Below are positions 17,325-26,711 of a stretch of 64,000 bases of DNA, piece after piece (the first letter of the stretch is position 1; the number at the start of each line of letters is the position of its first letter). The stretch is from assembly GCF_965219595.1 (NCBI RefSeq), contig NZ_OZ244781.1, forward strand, positions 2,170,001-2,234,000, written 5' to 3'. Made by a program: the position numbers and the translations under genes. Below the pieces are notes generated by a model that saw only the letters and a list, made by a program, of their open reading frames with translations, made no database searches and was not told the DNA's origin. The DNA is from Poriferisodalis sp022821985 (GTDB lineage: Bacteria > Actinomycetota > Acidimicrobiia > Acidimicrobiales > Poriferisodalaceae).

Positions 17325-19346
17325 GTGACCGATCCGATGCTGCCCGCCGCTTCGACCGCCCTAGCGGCCGAGCCGGTCGGCCCCGCGGCGAGGCCGCCTG
17401 ACCGGCCGAGCCTGCCGCCCGGCCGCTGGATCCGCGAGAACCTCTTCCCCAACGCTCGCAACTCGATTCTTACGATCTTCGCGATCCTCGTTGCGCTGTT
17501 CGCCTACCGCGGCTTGCTGAACTTCATGTTCAGCGAGGAGCGCTCGTGGATTGCCGTGCGCACCAATCTGCGACTCCTGTTCACCCAGGCCTATCCCGAG
17601 CATCAGTACGTCCGCGTGTGGGTGACAGTCGGGATCGTCATGGTGCTCGCTGGGCTGAGTGCCGGCATCTGGGCCCGCTGGGGCGGCGTGACGCTGAAGC
17701 GATTGATGGGCTGGCTGGTGTCGGGGGGCGCACTCGTCGCCGTCGGCGTGCTGATACGCGAGCCCAGCGTGCTCACCGACGCAGCCGGTGAGGCGATGCG
17801 CGACAGCGCCGGCGAGTTGGTGCGCGAGTCCTTCGCCGCTGCGATGGCAGATCGATGGGTGTGGTGGGTCATCGCGCTCGTGCTGTTCGGGCTCGGTCTG
17901 GCGCTGTGGCTGCTCTTCGATGATCTGAGCCGTCGCACTATCGAGATCGGTGTGGCCTGGCTCGTCTTCGGTCTGCCGGCACTGCTGGTGGCATCCACCT
18001 GGGTGATGCCCTATGGCCACTACGGATTCGCCGACGGCGAGTTCATCGCCGAACCTGGACAGCTCGTGGCAATGAGCACGAGGATGCCATGGACGGTCAT
18101 GTGGCTGCTGCTGTTTGGCTGCTACGGGATCGGCCGGCTCGCGCGCAACCGCGCCATCGCCTCGGCGCAAGCGGCGGCCGACGCCAGTGACGACATCGAG
18201 GAGTCCGAGAGCGGGGCCGAAGGCGACGGAGCGCCGGAATTGCCTCGGGACGCCCTGGCAAAGACCCGAATGACGGTCAACCTGGCATGGGTGCTGAGCC
18301 CCTTCTTCCTCTACTGGGTCGTCATGCGCGATCCCGAGATCGACTACGCCCACGTGTTCTCGACCATGCTGCCGATGGGGCTTGCCTTCGGCGCGGCGGG
18401 CTCGGCGGTGCTGTGGTGGCTGACGCGCAGCGACGCCGGCGAGGTCGGCCGCCTGGCGGCGATCGGCCTGCTGCTGCTGGCCGCGTTCCACTGGGTCTCG
18501 GCGTTCTTCGGCTGGTACTCAATGCTGCAGGTTGCACGCATCGGCTTCCTGCTGCTGGCAGTCGCCGGGCTGTTCGCGCCGAACTTTGCTGGCGTGGCCG
18601 CTCAGCGCCGGAAGCTTGTGGGAGCGTGGCTCTTCGCGGTGTTGGTGGTCTTCTACGGCGCGACCGTCATCAATTCGCCGTCAACCGTCGAGACGCCGAC
18701 GGACATGTTCATCGGCGGCTTCAGCGTCACGCTGCTCGTCTCGGTGCTGACGATCATGCTGTCGTTCCCGATCGGGGTGCTGCTGGCACTGGCCCGAACA
18801 TCTCGCCAGCCGATCTTCCGGGTGCTCTCGACGGTCTATATCGAGGTGATCCGCGGCGTCCCGCTCATCACGCTGCTGCTGTTCTTCTCCGTCGTGCTGC
18901 CGCTGTTCCTGCCCGACGGAATGGAGCTGGCAGAGCTGGCTGCAGCAATCCTCGGGTACACGCTGTTCTCCGCGGCGTATCTGGCCGAGAACGTGCGTGG
19001 GGGGTTGCAGTCGATCCGCCGCGGCCAGTACGAAGCAGCTGACGCCGTCGGGCTGACCACCACCCAGCGCACCGGGTTCATCGTTCTGCCCCAGTCTTTG
19101 CGGGTGTCCATCCCGCCGCTGGTGGGTCAGGTGATTGCCACGTTCAAGGAGACCTCGCTGCTGGCCATCATCGGGCTGTTCGACTTCCTGCGGATGGCCA
19201 ATTCGGTGATACCGAACCAGTCACAGTTCCTCGGAGTCCGGCGCGAGGGGCTGCTGTTTGTCTCGGCTGTGTACTGGGTGGTGGCATTCGCGATGTCGAA
19301 GTACAGCCAGCGGCTCGAACAACGTGTCGGATTGGGCCAGCGATGA
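17325..19346 (+). CDS. aapM: Amino-acid ABC transporter permease (AapM-like), enlarged
   Basis: A 673-residue inner-membrane protein from GTG 17325, one base after the aapQ stop. The C-terminal third is the standard permease core: GFSVTLLVSVLTIMLSFPIG, EVIRGVPLITLLLFFSVVLP, and the EAA loop GQYEAADAVGLTTTQRTGFI. Known AapM proteins are about 380-430 residues; here some 250 additional residues form several more hydrophobic segments and one acidic loop (about 285-310, DASDDIEESESGAEGD). No frameshift is seen, so the size looks native. Pairs with AapQ to form the channel. Confidence 0.88.
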   Translation: MTDPMLPAASTALAAEPVGPAARPPDRPSLPPGRWIRENLFPNARNSILTIFAILVALFAYRGLLNFMFSEERSWIAVRTNLRLLFTQAYPEHQYVRVWVTVGIVMVLAGLSAGIWARWGGVTLKRLMGWLVSGGALVAVGVLIREPSVLTDAAGEAMRDSAGELVRESFAAAMADRWVWWVIALVLFGLGLALWLLFDDLSRRTIEIGVAWLVFGLPALLVASTWVMPYGHYGFADGEFIAEPGQLVAMSTRMPWTVMWLLLFGCYGIGRLARNRAIASAQAAADASDDIEESESGAEGDGAPELPRDALAKTRMTVNLAWVLSPFFLYWVVMRDPEIDYAHVFSTMLPMGLAFGAAGSAVLWWLTRSDAGEVGRLAAIGLLLLAAFHWVSAFFGWYSMLQVARIGFLLLAVAGLFAPNFAGVAAQRRKLVGAWLFAVLVVFYGATVINSPSTVETPTDMFIGGFSVTLLVSVLTIMLSFPIGVLLALARTSRQPIFRVLSTVYIEVIRGVPLITLLLFFSVVLPLFLPDGMELAELAAAILGYTLFSAAYLAENVRGGLQSIRRGQYEAADAVGLTTTQRTGFIVLPQSLRVSIPPLVGQVIATFKETSLLAIIGLFDFLRMANSVIPNQSQFLGVRREGLLFVSAVYWVVAFAMSKYSQRLEQRVGLGQR

Positions 19347-19361
19347 GCGGGAAGGGCCGGA

Positions 19362-19415
19362 GGCGAAGCCGTGGCCCGAGCGGCCCGTGAGCGGAGCGAA
19401 CAAGAGCGGGGAAAC
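19362..19415 (+). repeat. Dispersed intergenic element, copy A
   Basis: GGCGAAGCCGTGGCCCGAGC and the next 34 nt match copy B (27879-27931) almost base for base and copy C (63243-63325, minus) with an insertion. It fills the spacer between aapM and aapP. The frame AKPWPERPVSGANKSG is open through it and its stop overlaps the aapP ATG. Confidence 0.85.
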
Positions 19416-19442
19416 GGTGTCGCAGAAAAAGGGGAATCGACC

Positions 19443-20234
19443 ATGAGCACGCAACCGGCCCACGGTGACGCCACCATCGCGGTGTCCGACGAGCTCGCCG
19501 CACGCGACGACATGATCGTGTGCCGCGGCGTCGACAAATGGTTCGGCGATTTCCAGGCCCTGAGCGGCATCACTGCAACGATCAAGGAGCAGGAGATCGT
19601 CGTTGTGCTGGGGCCCTCCGGATCCGGCAAGAGCACCTGGATCAGGTGCATCAATCGGCTGGAGGCTCACCAGAGCGGTCAGATCATCGTGGATGGCATC
19701 GAGCTGACCAACGACCTGCGCAACATCGAGAAGATCCGTTCCGAGGTGGGCATGGTCTTCCAACAGTTCAACCTGTTCCCGCACCTGACGGTGATGGACA
19801 ACATCACGCTGGCCCCGATCTGGGTGCGCCGCAAGTCGCGACCCGAGGCAGAGGAACTGGCCGAGTCGCTGCTGGAGCGCGTCGGCATTCCCGAACAGGC
19901 GCAGAAGTTCCCCGGCCAGCTCTCAGGCGGTCAGCAACAGCGTGTGGCGATCGCGCGGGCGCTGGCGATGGAACCGCGCGTCATGCTGTTCGACGAGCCC
20001 ACCTCGGCACTCGATCCCGAGATGATCAAGGAAGTGCTCGACGTGATGGAGGAGCTGGCGCGCTCGGGCATGACCATGATGGTCGTGACGCACGAGATGG
20101 GCTTCGCACGTGAGGTGGCCGATCGGATCATCTTCATGGAGGAGGGCGAGATCGTGGAGGTCGGCACGCCTCACCACTTCTTCACGGAGCCAGCAGAAGA
20201 GCGCACCAAGCTGTTCCTGAGCCAAGTGCTCTAG
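19443..20234 (+). CDS. aapP: Amino-acid ABC transporter ATP-binding protein (AapP-like)
   Basis: A 263-residue ATPase from ATG 19443, with AAAGGGGAA 5-10 nt upstream; a longer in-frame start at 19371 lies inside the dispersed repeat and is rejected. Motifs in order are Walker A GPSGSGKST (about 57-65), Q-loop VFQQFNLFPHLTVMDNI, signature LSGGQQQRVAIARALA, Walker B VMLFDEPTSALD, and the switch His in VVTHEMGFA. The C-terminal EEGEIVEVGTPHHFFTEP is typical of polar amino-acid importers. It powers AapQM. Confidence 0.94.
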   Translation: MSTQPAHGDATIAVSDELAARDDMIVCRGVDKWFGDFQALSGITATIKEQEIVVVLGPSGSGKSTWIRCINRLEAHQSGQIIVDGIELTNDLRNIEKIRSEVGMVFQQFNLFPHLTVMDNITLAPIWVRRKSRPEAEELAESLLERVGIPEQAQKFPGQLSGGQQQRVAIARALAMEPRVMLFDEPTSALDPEMIKEVLDVMEELARSGMTMMVVTHEMGFAREVADRIIFMEEGEIVEVGTPHHFFTEPAEERTKLFLSQVL

Positions 20235-20239
20235 CCATT

Positions 20240-20266
20240 GCGCCCGCTGCGCAAGCGGCCGGGCGC
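20240..20266. terminator. Bidirectional terminator-like hairpin
   Basis: GCGCCCG (20240-20246) pairs with CGGGCGC (20260-20266), with an inner CGCT/AGCG pair. It sits exactly between the convergent ends of aapP (20234) and the zinc-ribbon gene (20272). Confidence 0.6.
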
Positions 20267-20271
20267 CCGAC

Positions 20272-20550
20272 CTAGCCCTTGGGTTCGCCGTAGGGGGCGC
20301 CGGCTTCCTCGTAGCACTCCGGGTGGTAGTGCTCGACGCGATCCCAACGGTTCTTCACGTAGACGTTGCAGATGATCTGCTCTGCACGGATGCGCGCCCG
20401 GAACTTGATGAGCTCATCGCAGACGGCGCAGTAGGCCGAATTGCCAGCGTCCACGGTGCGCGACACTGCCCTGCTCTTCCACCGCTTGCGTTTGGGTGCG
20501 GTGGTCTGCGTTGCGGTCTCCGATGACGACGCCGAAGTGTCCGTAGCCAT
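20272..20550 (-). CDS. Small conserved zinc-ribbon-like protein
   Basis: A 92-residue protein whose first 30 residues are Thr/Ser/Lys-rich (PKRKRWKSRAVSRTVDAG) and whose core has CAVCDELIKFRARIRAEQII and a later HYHPECYEEAG. The Cys-x2-Cys and His-x2-Cys pairs suggest one structural zinc. The basic N-terminus could contact nucleic acid. No function is assigned; the same general design, small and Cys-rich, recurs in the gene at 52042-52221. The upstream spacer is rich in hairpins. Confidence 0.7.
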   Translation of the reverse strand: MATDTSASSSETATQTTAPKRKRWKSRAVSRTVDAGNSAYCAVCDELIKFRARIRAEQIICNVYVKNRWDRVEHYHPECYEEAGAPYGEPKG

Positions 20551-20590
20551 GGCGGGACCCTAGCGAACGCTCGCGCGCTCTAGGTGGATA

Positions 20591-20666
20591 TTCGCGCGAT
20601 AAGCGCGAATTCATGCGCGTCACGCGCGAATTGTCGCCCGATAATCGCGCGATGTGCGCGTTATCG
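20591..20666. promoter_or_regulatory. Cluster of three related hairpins in a divergent promoter region
   Basis: TTCGCGC-gataa-GCGCGAA (20591-20609), GCGCG-tca-CGCGC (20615-20627) and CGATAATCGCGC-gatgt-GCGCGTTATCG (20639-20666, 11 bp with one bulged T) follow each other. All use a GCGCG/CGCGC core, and the first and third share CGCGATAA or its variant. They lie between the starts at 20550 (minus) and 20703 (plus), as repeated operator sites would. Confidence 0.6.
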
Positions 20667-20688
20667 TGACGACCGGCCGAGTCGTGGA

Positions 20689-20694
20689 TAGCGT
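20689..20694 (+). promoter_or_regulatory. -10 box of a probable leaderless promoter for the HAD gene
   Basis: TAGCGT ends 8 nt before GTG 20703. This favours GTG 20703 over the internal GTG 20778. Confidence 0.4.
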
Positions 20695-20702
20695 GCCGGT
20701 CC

Positions 20703-21416
20703 GTGTCCAGCGGCGCCGCCAGCACAGCCGATCCATCGCCTCGCACCGGAGGCATCAGCCCATCTGCTTCGGCGACCGTGAATGCCGTGCTGTTCGACTT
20801 CGGCGGTGTCATCACCGAGAGTCCATTCGAAGCGTTCAACCGCTACGAGGATCGCATCGGCGTGCCGCGCGACACGATCCGGCAGATCAATGCCACCAAT
20901 CCCGACACCAATGCGTGGGCGCGACTGGAGCGCAGCGAGGTCAGCGTCGACGAGTTCGCTGAGCTGTTCGAGGCAGAGGCTGCCGACCGGGGACACGAGA
21001 TATCGGGCGCGCAGGTACTGGCGTGCCTCAGCGGCGGGCTGCGCCCGCGGATGGTGCGTGCGCTGGAGATTCTCGCCGCGCGCCTGCCGGTGGGCTGCAT
21101 CACCAACAACGTGAGAACGGGCCACGGCGCCGGCATGTCCCGGGATGCCACCACGGCCGCGGCGATCGCCGAGGTGATGAAGCTGTTCGGCGTGGTGATC
21201 GAGTCGTCGGTAGTGGGCCTGCGCAAGCCCGATCCGCGGATCTACGAGCTGGCCTGTGACCGGCTCGGCATCGACCCGGCCCGCACGGCATACCTCGACG
21301 ACCTCGGCATCAACTGCAAGCCGGCTGCAGCAATGGGCATGGCAGCCATCAAGGTGACCGATCCCGACGAGGCCCTGCGCGAGCTGGAAGCACTCGTCGG
21401 CTTCGAGCTGCGATGA
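20703..21416 (+). CDS. HAD-IA family hydrolase (ACAD10/epoxide-hydrolase N-domain type)
   Basis: A 237-residue haloacid-dehalogenase-fold phosphatase. Motif I is FDFGGVITESP, though the second Asp of DxD is replaced by Gly as in the epoxide-hydrolase/ACAD10 branch; motif II is CITNNVR; motif III is SVVGLRKPDPRIYELAC; motif IV is AYLDDLGINCKPA. The domain also occurs at the N-terminus of ACAD10-type acyl-CoA dehydrogenases, so a role beside lipid metabolism is plausible. Its substrate is unknown. A GTG at 20778 would remove 25 low-complexity residues; the -10 box supports 20703. Confidence 0.85.
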   Translation: MSSGAASTADPSPRTGGISPSASATVNAVLFDFGGVITESPFEAFNRYEDRIGVPRDTIRQINATNPDTNAWARLERSEVSVDEFAELFEAEAADRGHEISGAQVLACLSGGLRPRMVRALEILAARLPVGCITNNVRTGHGAGMSRDATTAAAIAEVMKLFGVVIESSVVGLRKPDPRIYELACDRLGIDPARTAYLDDLGINCKPAAAMGMAAIKVTDPDEALRELEALVGFELR

Positions 21417-21451
21417 CCGTCTGCCCGTGACGTGCTGATGGCGATGCACTG

Positions 21452-23146
<1,695 letters not shown>

Positions 23147-23156
23147 TTTCTGCAGT

Positions 23157-23162
23157 TAGCGT
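23157..23162 (+). promoter_or_regulatory. -10 box of a probable leaderless promoter for xthA
   Basis: TAGCGT ends 7 nt before GTG 23170, in the 23-nt spacer after ettA; no ribosome site is visible. Confidence 0.4.
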
Positions 23163-23169
23163 CGAACCG

Positions 23170-23943
23170 GTGCGGATTGCCACGTGGAATGTCAACAGTC
23201 TGAACGCCAGGCTGGAACGGGTCGACGAGTGGCTCGACTATGCCGAGCCGGACGTGCTGCTGCTGCAAGAAACGAAGATGTCCGACGAGCAGTTCCCGCA
23301 CCTGCACTTCGAGGCGCAGGGCTATGCCTCGGTGCATCACGGCGAAGGCCGCTGGAACGGCGTGGCCATTCTGTCGAGCGTTGGCATCGACGATCCCGTC
23401 GCTGGCTTCGCCGACGGCCGTGAGCCCGATCCGGACGCTCGCATCATCTCGGCCCGTTGCGGCGGTGTCACGGTGAGCTCGGTCTATGTGCCCAACGGCC
23501 GTGCGGTCGACCATGAGCACTACCGCTACAAGCTGGACTGGCTTGCACGGCTGCGTGCCCACCTCGAGGCCACGTCCGATCCGGCCGAGCCGGTGTTGGT
23601 CGGCGGCGACTTCAACGTGTGCCCCGACGACCGGGACGTGTGGGACCCCGACAACCCCGAGCCGCGCACGCACGTCACCGATCCTGAGCGAGATGCCATC
23701 GCCGAGGTGTGCGATTGGGGGCTGGCCGACATCTTTCGCGAGCACTACGACGCCGACGGCTTGTACAGCTGGTGGGATTACAGGGACGGCGCGTTCTACA
23801 AGCGTCACGGCCTGCGCATTGATCTGCTGCTGGGCACCGAGCCAGTGGTCGCGGCCACGCAGTTCTGCCTCATCGACCGCAACGCTCGCAAGGGCACCAA
23901 GCCCTCGGACCACACGCCGGTATTCGCTGATCTCGCGATCTGA
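23170..23943 (+). CDS. xthA: Exodeoxyribonuclease III (AP endonuclease)
   Basis: A 257-residue exonuclease III of normal length from GTG 23170. It opens MRIATWNVNSLNARLERV; the metal-binding Glu is in LLLQETKMSDEQ; the catalytic Asp/Asn pair is in VGGDFNVCPDDRDVWDP; and the C-terminal active-site motif is SDHTPVFADLAI. It cuts DNA 5' to abasic sites and degrades 3' ends in base-excision repair. The 3' end meets the convergent helicase gene 6 nt away. Confidence 0.95.
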   Translation: MRIATWNVNSLNARLERVDEWLDYAEPDVLLLQETKMSDEQFPHLHFEAQGYASVHHGEGRWNGVAILSSVGIDDPVAGFADGREPDPDARIISARCGGVTVSSVYVPNGRAVDHEHYRYKLDWLARLRAHLEATSDPAEPVLVGGDFNVCPDDRDVWDPDNPEPRTHVTDPERDAIAEVCDWGLADIFREHYDADGLYSWWDYRDGAFYKRHGLRIDLLLGTEPVVAATQFCLIDRNARKGTKPSDHTPVFADLAI

Positions 23944-23948
23944 TCCGC

Positions 23949-25844
23949 TCAGCGCTCGCTTGAGTTGTCGAGAACGGCTCGGGCGGCGGCGAGCCGGGAG
24001 GCAGCGTCGTCTGGTGACAGCGGTGGGGGCTCGGCGGTGGCGGCTGCGATCTGTGCCAACCAAGGTGAGGGGTTGCGAGACCCGTCTGCCGCGCCAGACC
24101 CAGATCGGTGCCGTGCCCAGGTGAGATGCAGCGTGCGGGCGGCCCGCGAGACTGCGACGTAGAACAGCCGCCGTTCCTCGGGATCATCGCGGCGCAGTGG
24201 CACCAGGCCCTCCTCCACACCGGCGATCACGACGTGATGCCACTGCAGGCCCTTCGCCGCATGAAACGTCGCCAGTGTCACTGCTCCGTCTCGCATATCG
24301 AAACGGACGCCCGAGCGGTCGCTGTCGAACAGGTCTGCGGTGAGTTCGCGGTCGCTGGCCGACAGCAAGCCGACCCACGTGGCGAAGCCCTCTCCGGTAG
24401 GGCCGCTGCGACTGAACGTGCGGCCCGATGTACGGGACATCTCGGTGAGATAGGCGTCGGCGAGGTCGAGCACTCGCGCCAGCGCTGGCTCGGATGCATC
24501 GCCTGGCCCGGCATCCTGCACGTCAGCTCGCATGTCGGAGACTGCTGTCGAGAACCGATCACCGGTCGTGCGGAGGCGCTCCAGCACCTGCCGGGTGGCG
24601 GGCAGTTGCAGGAACGGGCTTCGCTGCCCGCTGAGGCGACAGGGGATGCCGCGAGCGTCGAGCACGGCGGTGATGTCAGAGAGTTGGGCATTCGTGCGGG
24701 CGAGGACTCCGAACGAATCCCAGCGCACGCCGCCGACATGACGATCGGCGATCCATCTGGCGATGCCGGCGGCTTCTGCCACAGCATCGTCGAACGCCGT
24801 CACGGTTGGCGAGGGACCGGTCTCGTGAGGTCGTGCCGGCGACTGTGCCGTTCTGCCGATGTTTGTAGCGACCGGCTCGGAGTCGGCGTTCATGACGGCC
24901 TGCGCGGCGGTGACCAGCGAGGGGTGGCTGCGGTAGTTGAGCTCGAGCCGGACGACCTGCGCCCCTGCGAAACGGCGCTCGAACTCGGCGATATACCGGC
25001 TGTCGGCACCGTTCCATCCGTAGATCGCCTGGTCGGCATCGCCGACGGCGCAGATGTCGGCGCCGCCGCTGTGCACCGCTTCGGCACCTCCGATCCACTC
25101 CTGCAGCAAGTTCCACTGCAGCCGGTTGAGATCCTGGAACTCGTCGACGAAGAAGTGCCGGTGCAGCCAGCGCCGCGCGGCAGCGAAGTGCTCGTCGGCA
25201 CGCATCAGGCGCGTGCATTCGGCGAGCAGATCGTCGAAATCGAGCAGCCGGCGGCGCGACTTGAGGCGTTCGAAGCGGTCGTAGAGCTCAGCTGCCGCCT
25301 CCGCGGCGGCGGGCCCGAGCCGCCGCAGCGCCGGTCCGTCGCGGTAGTCGGCAACCGACAGATCGTTCGCCTTCGCCCAGTCGATCTCGCGCAGCGCCCT
25401 GGCGACGGTGATCGGCGGCCTCGCACCGTAGGCATGCTGGAGGTGCTCCGAGAGCTCGCCGCTGAGCGTCGCTCGGTTCGGCAGGATCTTGCGCACTGCC
25501 CGGCCGCGGTCTGCGTCGTGCTGCCGCACGTGGGCAAGGGCGATCGAGTGAAACGTGCCGATCGGACCCATGTCGTGGATGTCCAGTTCCCGGAGCCTCG
25601 ACCAGAGTTGCCGTGCCGCGCGGCGAGTGAATGTCACTGCCACGGCGTGCTGTGCCTGCATCGACTCGGTGGCGGCTCGCCACGCGATTCGTTGCGTGAG
25701 CACACGGGTCTTGCCGCTTCCCGGGCCGGCCACCACTAACAGCGCCGCAGCTGGGGAGCGGACCGCGGCACGCTGGGCGGAATCGAGTCCGTCGTCGGGC
25801 GGGAGAGCCTCACCCGGATCGGTTGCGGGCGCCGCATCGCTCAC
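23949..25844 (-). CDS. UvrD/PcrA-like superfamily 1 DNA helicase
   Basis: A 631-residue 3'-5' helicase from GTG 25844. Motifs in order are Q motif LDSAQRAAV, Walker A GPGSGKTRVLT (about 40-50), FTRRAARQL (Ia), FFVDEFQDLNRLQW (II), VGDADQAIYGWNGAD (III), LELNYRSHPSLV (IV), ATFHAAKGLQWHHVVIAGVE (V) and EERRLFYVAVSRAARTLHL (VI). It is shorter than UvrD/PcrA (about 720) and has no C-terminal HRDC domain, as in the actinobacterial UvrD2-like branch. The end is Ala/Pro-rich. It acts in repair or replication restart. Divergent from the BtuF-like gene across 45 nt. Confidence 0.91.
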   Translation of the reverse strand: MSDAAPATDPGEALPPDDGLDSAQRAAVRSPAAALLVVAGPGSGKTRVLTQRIAWRAATESMQAQHAVAVTFTRRAARQLWSRLRELDIHDMGPIGTFHSIALAHVRQHDADRGRAVRKILPNRATLSGELSEHLQHAYGARPPITVARALREIDWAKANDLSVADYRDGPALRRLGPAAAEAAAELYDRFERLKSRRRLLDFDDLLAECTRLMRADEHFAAARRWLHRHFFVDEFQDLNRLQWNLLQEWIGGAEAVHSGGADICAVGDADQAIYGWNGADSRYIAEFERRFAGAQVVRLELNYRSHPSLVTAAQAVMNADSEPVATNIGRTAQSPARPHETGPSPTVTAFDDAVAEAAGIARWIADRHVGGVRWDSFGVLARTNAQLSDITAVLDARGIPCRLSGQRSPFLQLPATRQVLERLRTTGDRFSTAVSDMRADVQDAGPGDASEPALARVLDLADAYLTEMSRTSGRTFSRSGPTGEGFATWVGLLSASDRELTADLFDSDRSGVRFDMRDGAVTLATFHAAKGLQWHHVVIAGVEEGLVPLRRDDPEERRLFYVAVSRAARTLHLTWARHRSGSGAADGSRNPSPWLAQIAAATAEPPPLSPDDAASRLAAARAVLDNSSER

Positions 25845-25850
25845 GGGGCG

Positions 25851-25856
25851 AACCTA
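25851..25856 (-). promoter_or_regulatory. -10 box of a probable leaderless promoter for the UvrD-like gene
   Basis: TAGGTT on the minus strand ends 6 nt before GTG 25844. Back to back with the plus-strand box at 25877. Confidence 0.4.
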
Positions 25857-25876
25857 GACCGAACCTGGACCTTCGT

Positions 25877-25882
25877 TAGTCT
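25877..25882 (+). promoter_or_regulatory. -10 box of a probable leaderless promoter for the BtuF-like gene
   Basis: TAGTCT ends 7 nt before GTG 25890. The two divergent boxes are only 20 nt apart, so their -35 regions must overlap. Confidence 0.4.
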
Positions 25883-25889
25883 GCTGTCG

Positions 25890-26663
25890 GTGCGAGTCAT
25901 CAGCCTCGTTCCGAGCGTCACGGAGACGCTGGCTGCATGGGGCGCAGACCCGATCGCGTGCACTCGCTTCTGCGAGCGACCCGATCTCGAACATGTCGGC
26001 GGCACTAAGAACCCCAACATCGAGGCCATCGCCGAGCTGCGACCCGACCTCGTGGTCGCAGATCGAGAAGAGAACCGCAAAGAGGACCATGACGCGCTGA
26101 TCGCCCGCGGCATCGAGGTCGAGGCGCTGCACATCGCGTCGCTAGACCATGTGGTGCCGGAACTGGCTCGGCTGGCCAGCCGAGTCGGCGTCGGCTGGCT
26201 GCCAGAACCGCTGCCGGAGCGCTCGGAGCTGCCGCCACTGCGTCGGCCCGGCGGCGGAGGCGGGGGAGAGCAGCCCGTGCGCGTGTTCGTGCCGATCTGG
26301 CGACGGCCGTACATGACCGTCGGCGCCGCCACATACGGAGTTTCCCTGCTGGAGTACTGCGGCGTGCAGGTGGCGTTCGCCGACCGGGCTGAGCCATACC
26401 CCACCCTGAGTGAGGAGGATCTGCGCAGCGAGCCAATCGATCTGGTCCTCGCTCCCACCGAACCGTACGAGTGGCACCGCCGCAATCTCGACGAGCTCGA
26501 CGCGTATGGCCCGGTCCATCTCATCGACGGCCAGGACCTGTTCTGGTGGGGGACACGCACGCCCGCCGCCGTCCGGCGCGTTGCGAACGGCATTGCGCGA
26601 GCGCTGGGGGTACCGGCACCGTCAGCAAACCCGGCCGGGGAGGCTCGTGCCAGCGCGCAGTAG
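25890..26663 (+). CDS. Helical-backbone metal receptor / cobalamin-binding protein (BtuF-like)
   Basis: A 257-residue periplasmic-binding-protein-fold (TroA superfamily) protein: RVISLVPSVTETLAAWGA, then VGGTKNPNIEAIAELRPDLV, YGVSLLEYCGVQVAFADRAE and LDAYGPVHLIDGQDLFWWG. It has no signal peptide or lipobox; the hydrophobic stretch begins at residue 2 and is a core strand. A cytoplasmic vitamin B12 or metal-chelate receptor without linked transporter genes is the best description. The C-terminal RVANGIARALGVP matches the family. Possibly a sensor rather than a transport component. Confidence 0.78.
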   Translation: MRVISLVPSVTETLAAWGADPIACTRFCERPDLEHVGGTKNPNIEAIAELRPDLVVADREENRKEDHDALIARGIEVEALHIASLDHVVPELARLASRVGVGWLPEPLPERSELPPLRRPGGGGGGEQPVRVFVPIWRRPYMTVGAATYGVSLLEYCGVQVAFADRAEPYPTLSEEDLRSEPIDLVLAPTEPYEWHRRNLDELDAYGPVHLIDGQDLFWWGTRTPAAVRRVANGIARALGVPAPSANPAGEARASAQ

Positions 26664-26711
26664 CGTTGCCCGCGGATCAACCGCCGGGAAACCACGAGAT
26701 CGGGAGTGACG

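Noticed and set aside
15913..17328. 471-codon plus-strand ORF overlapping aapQ
   Set aside because: Different frame from aapQ; Arg-rich shadow, while aapQ has permease motifs.
24108..25739. 543-codon plus-strand ORF
   Set aside because: Antisense to the UvrD-like helicase, which has all seven motifs.
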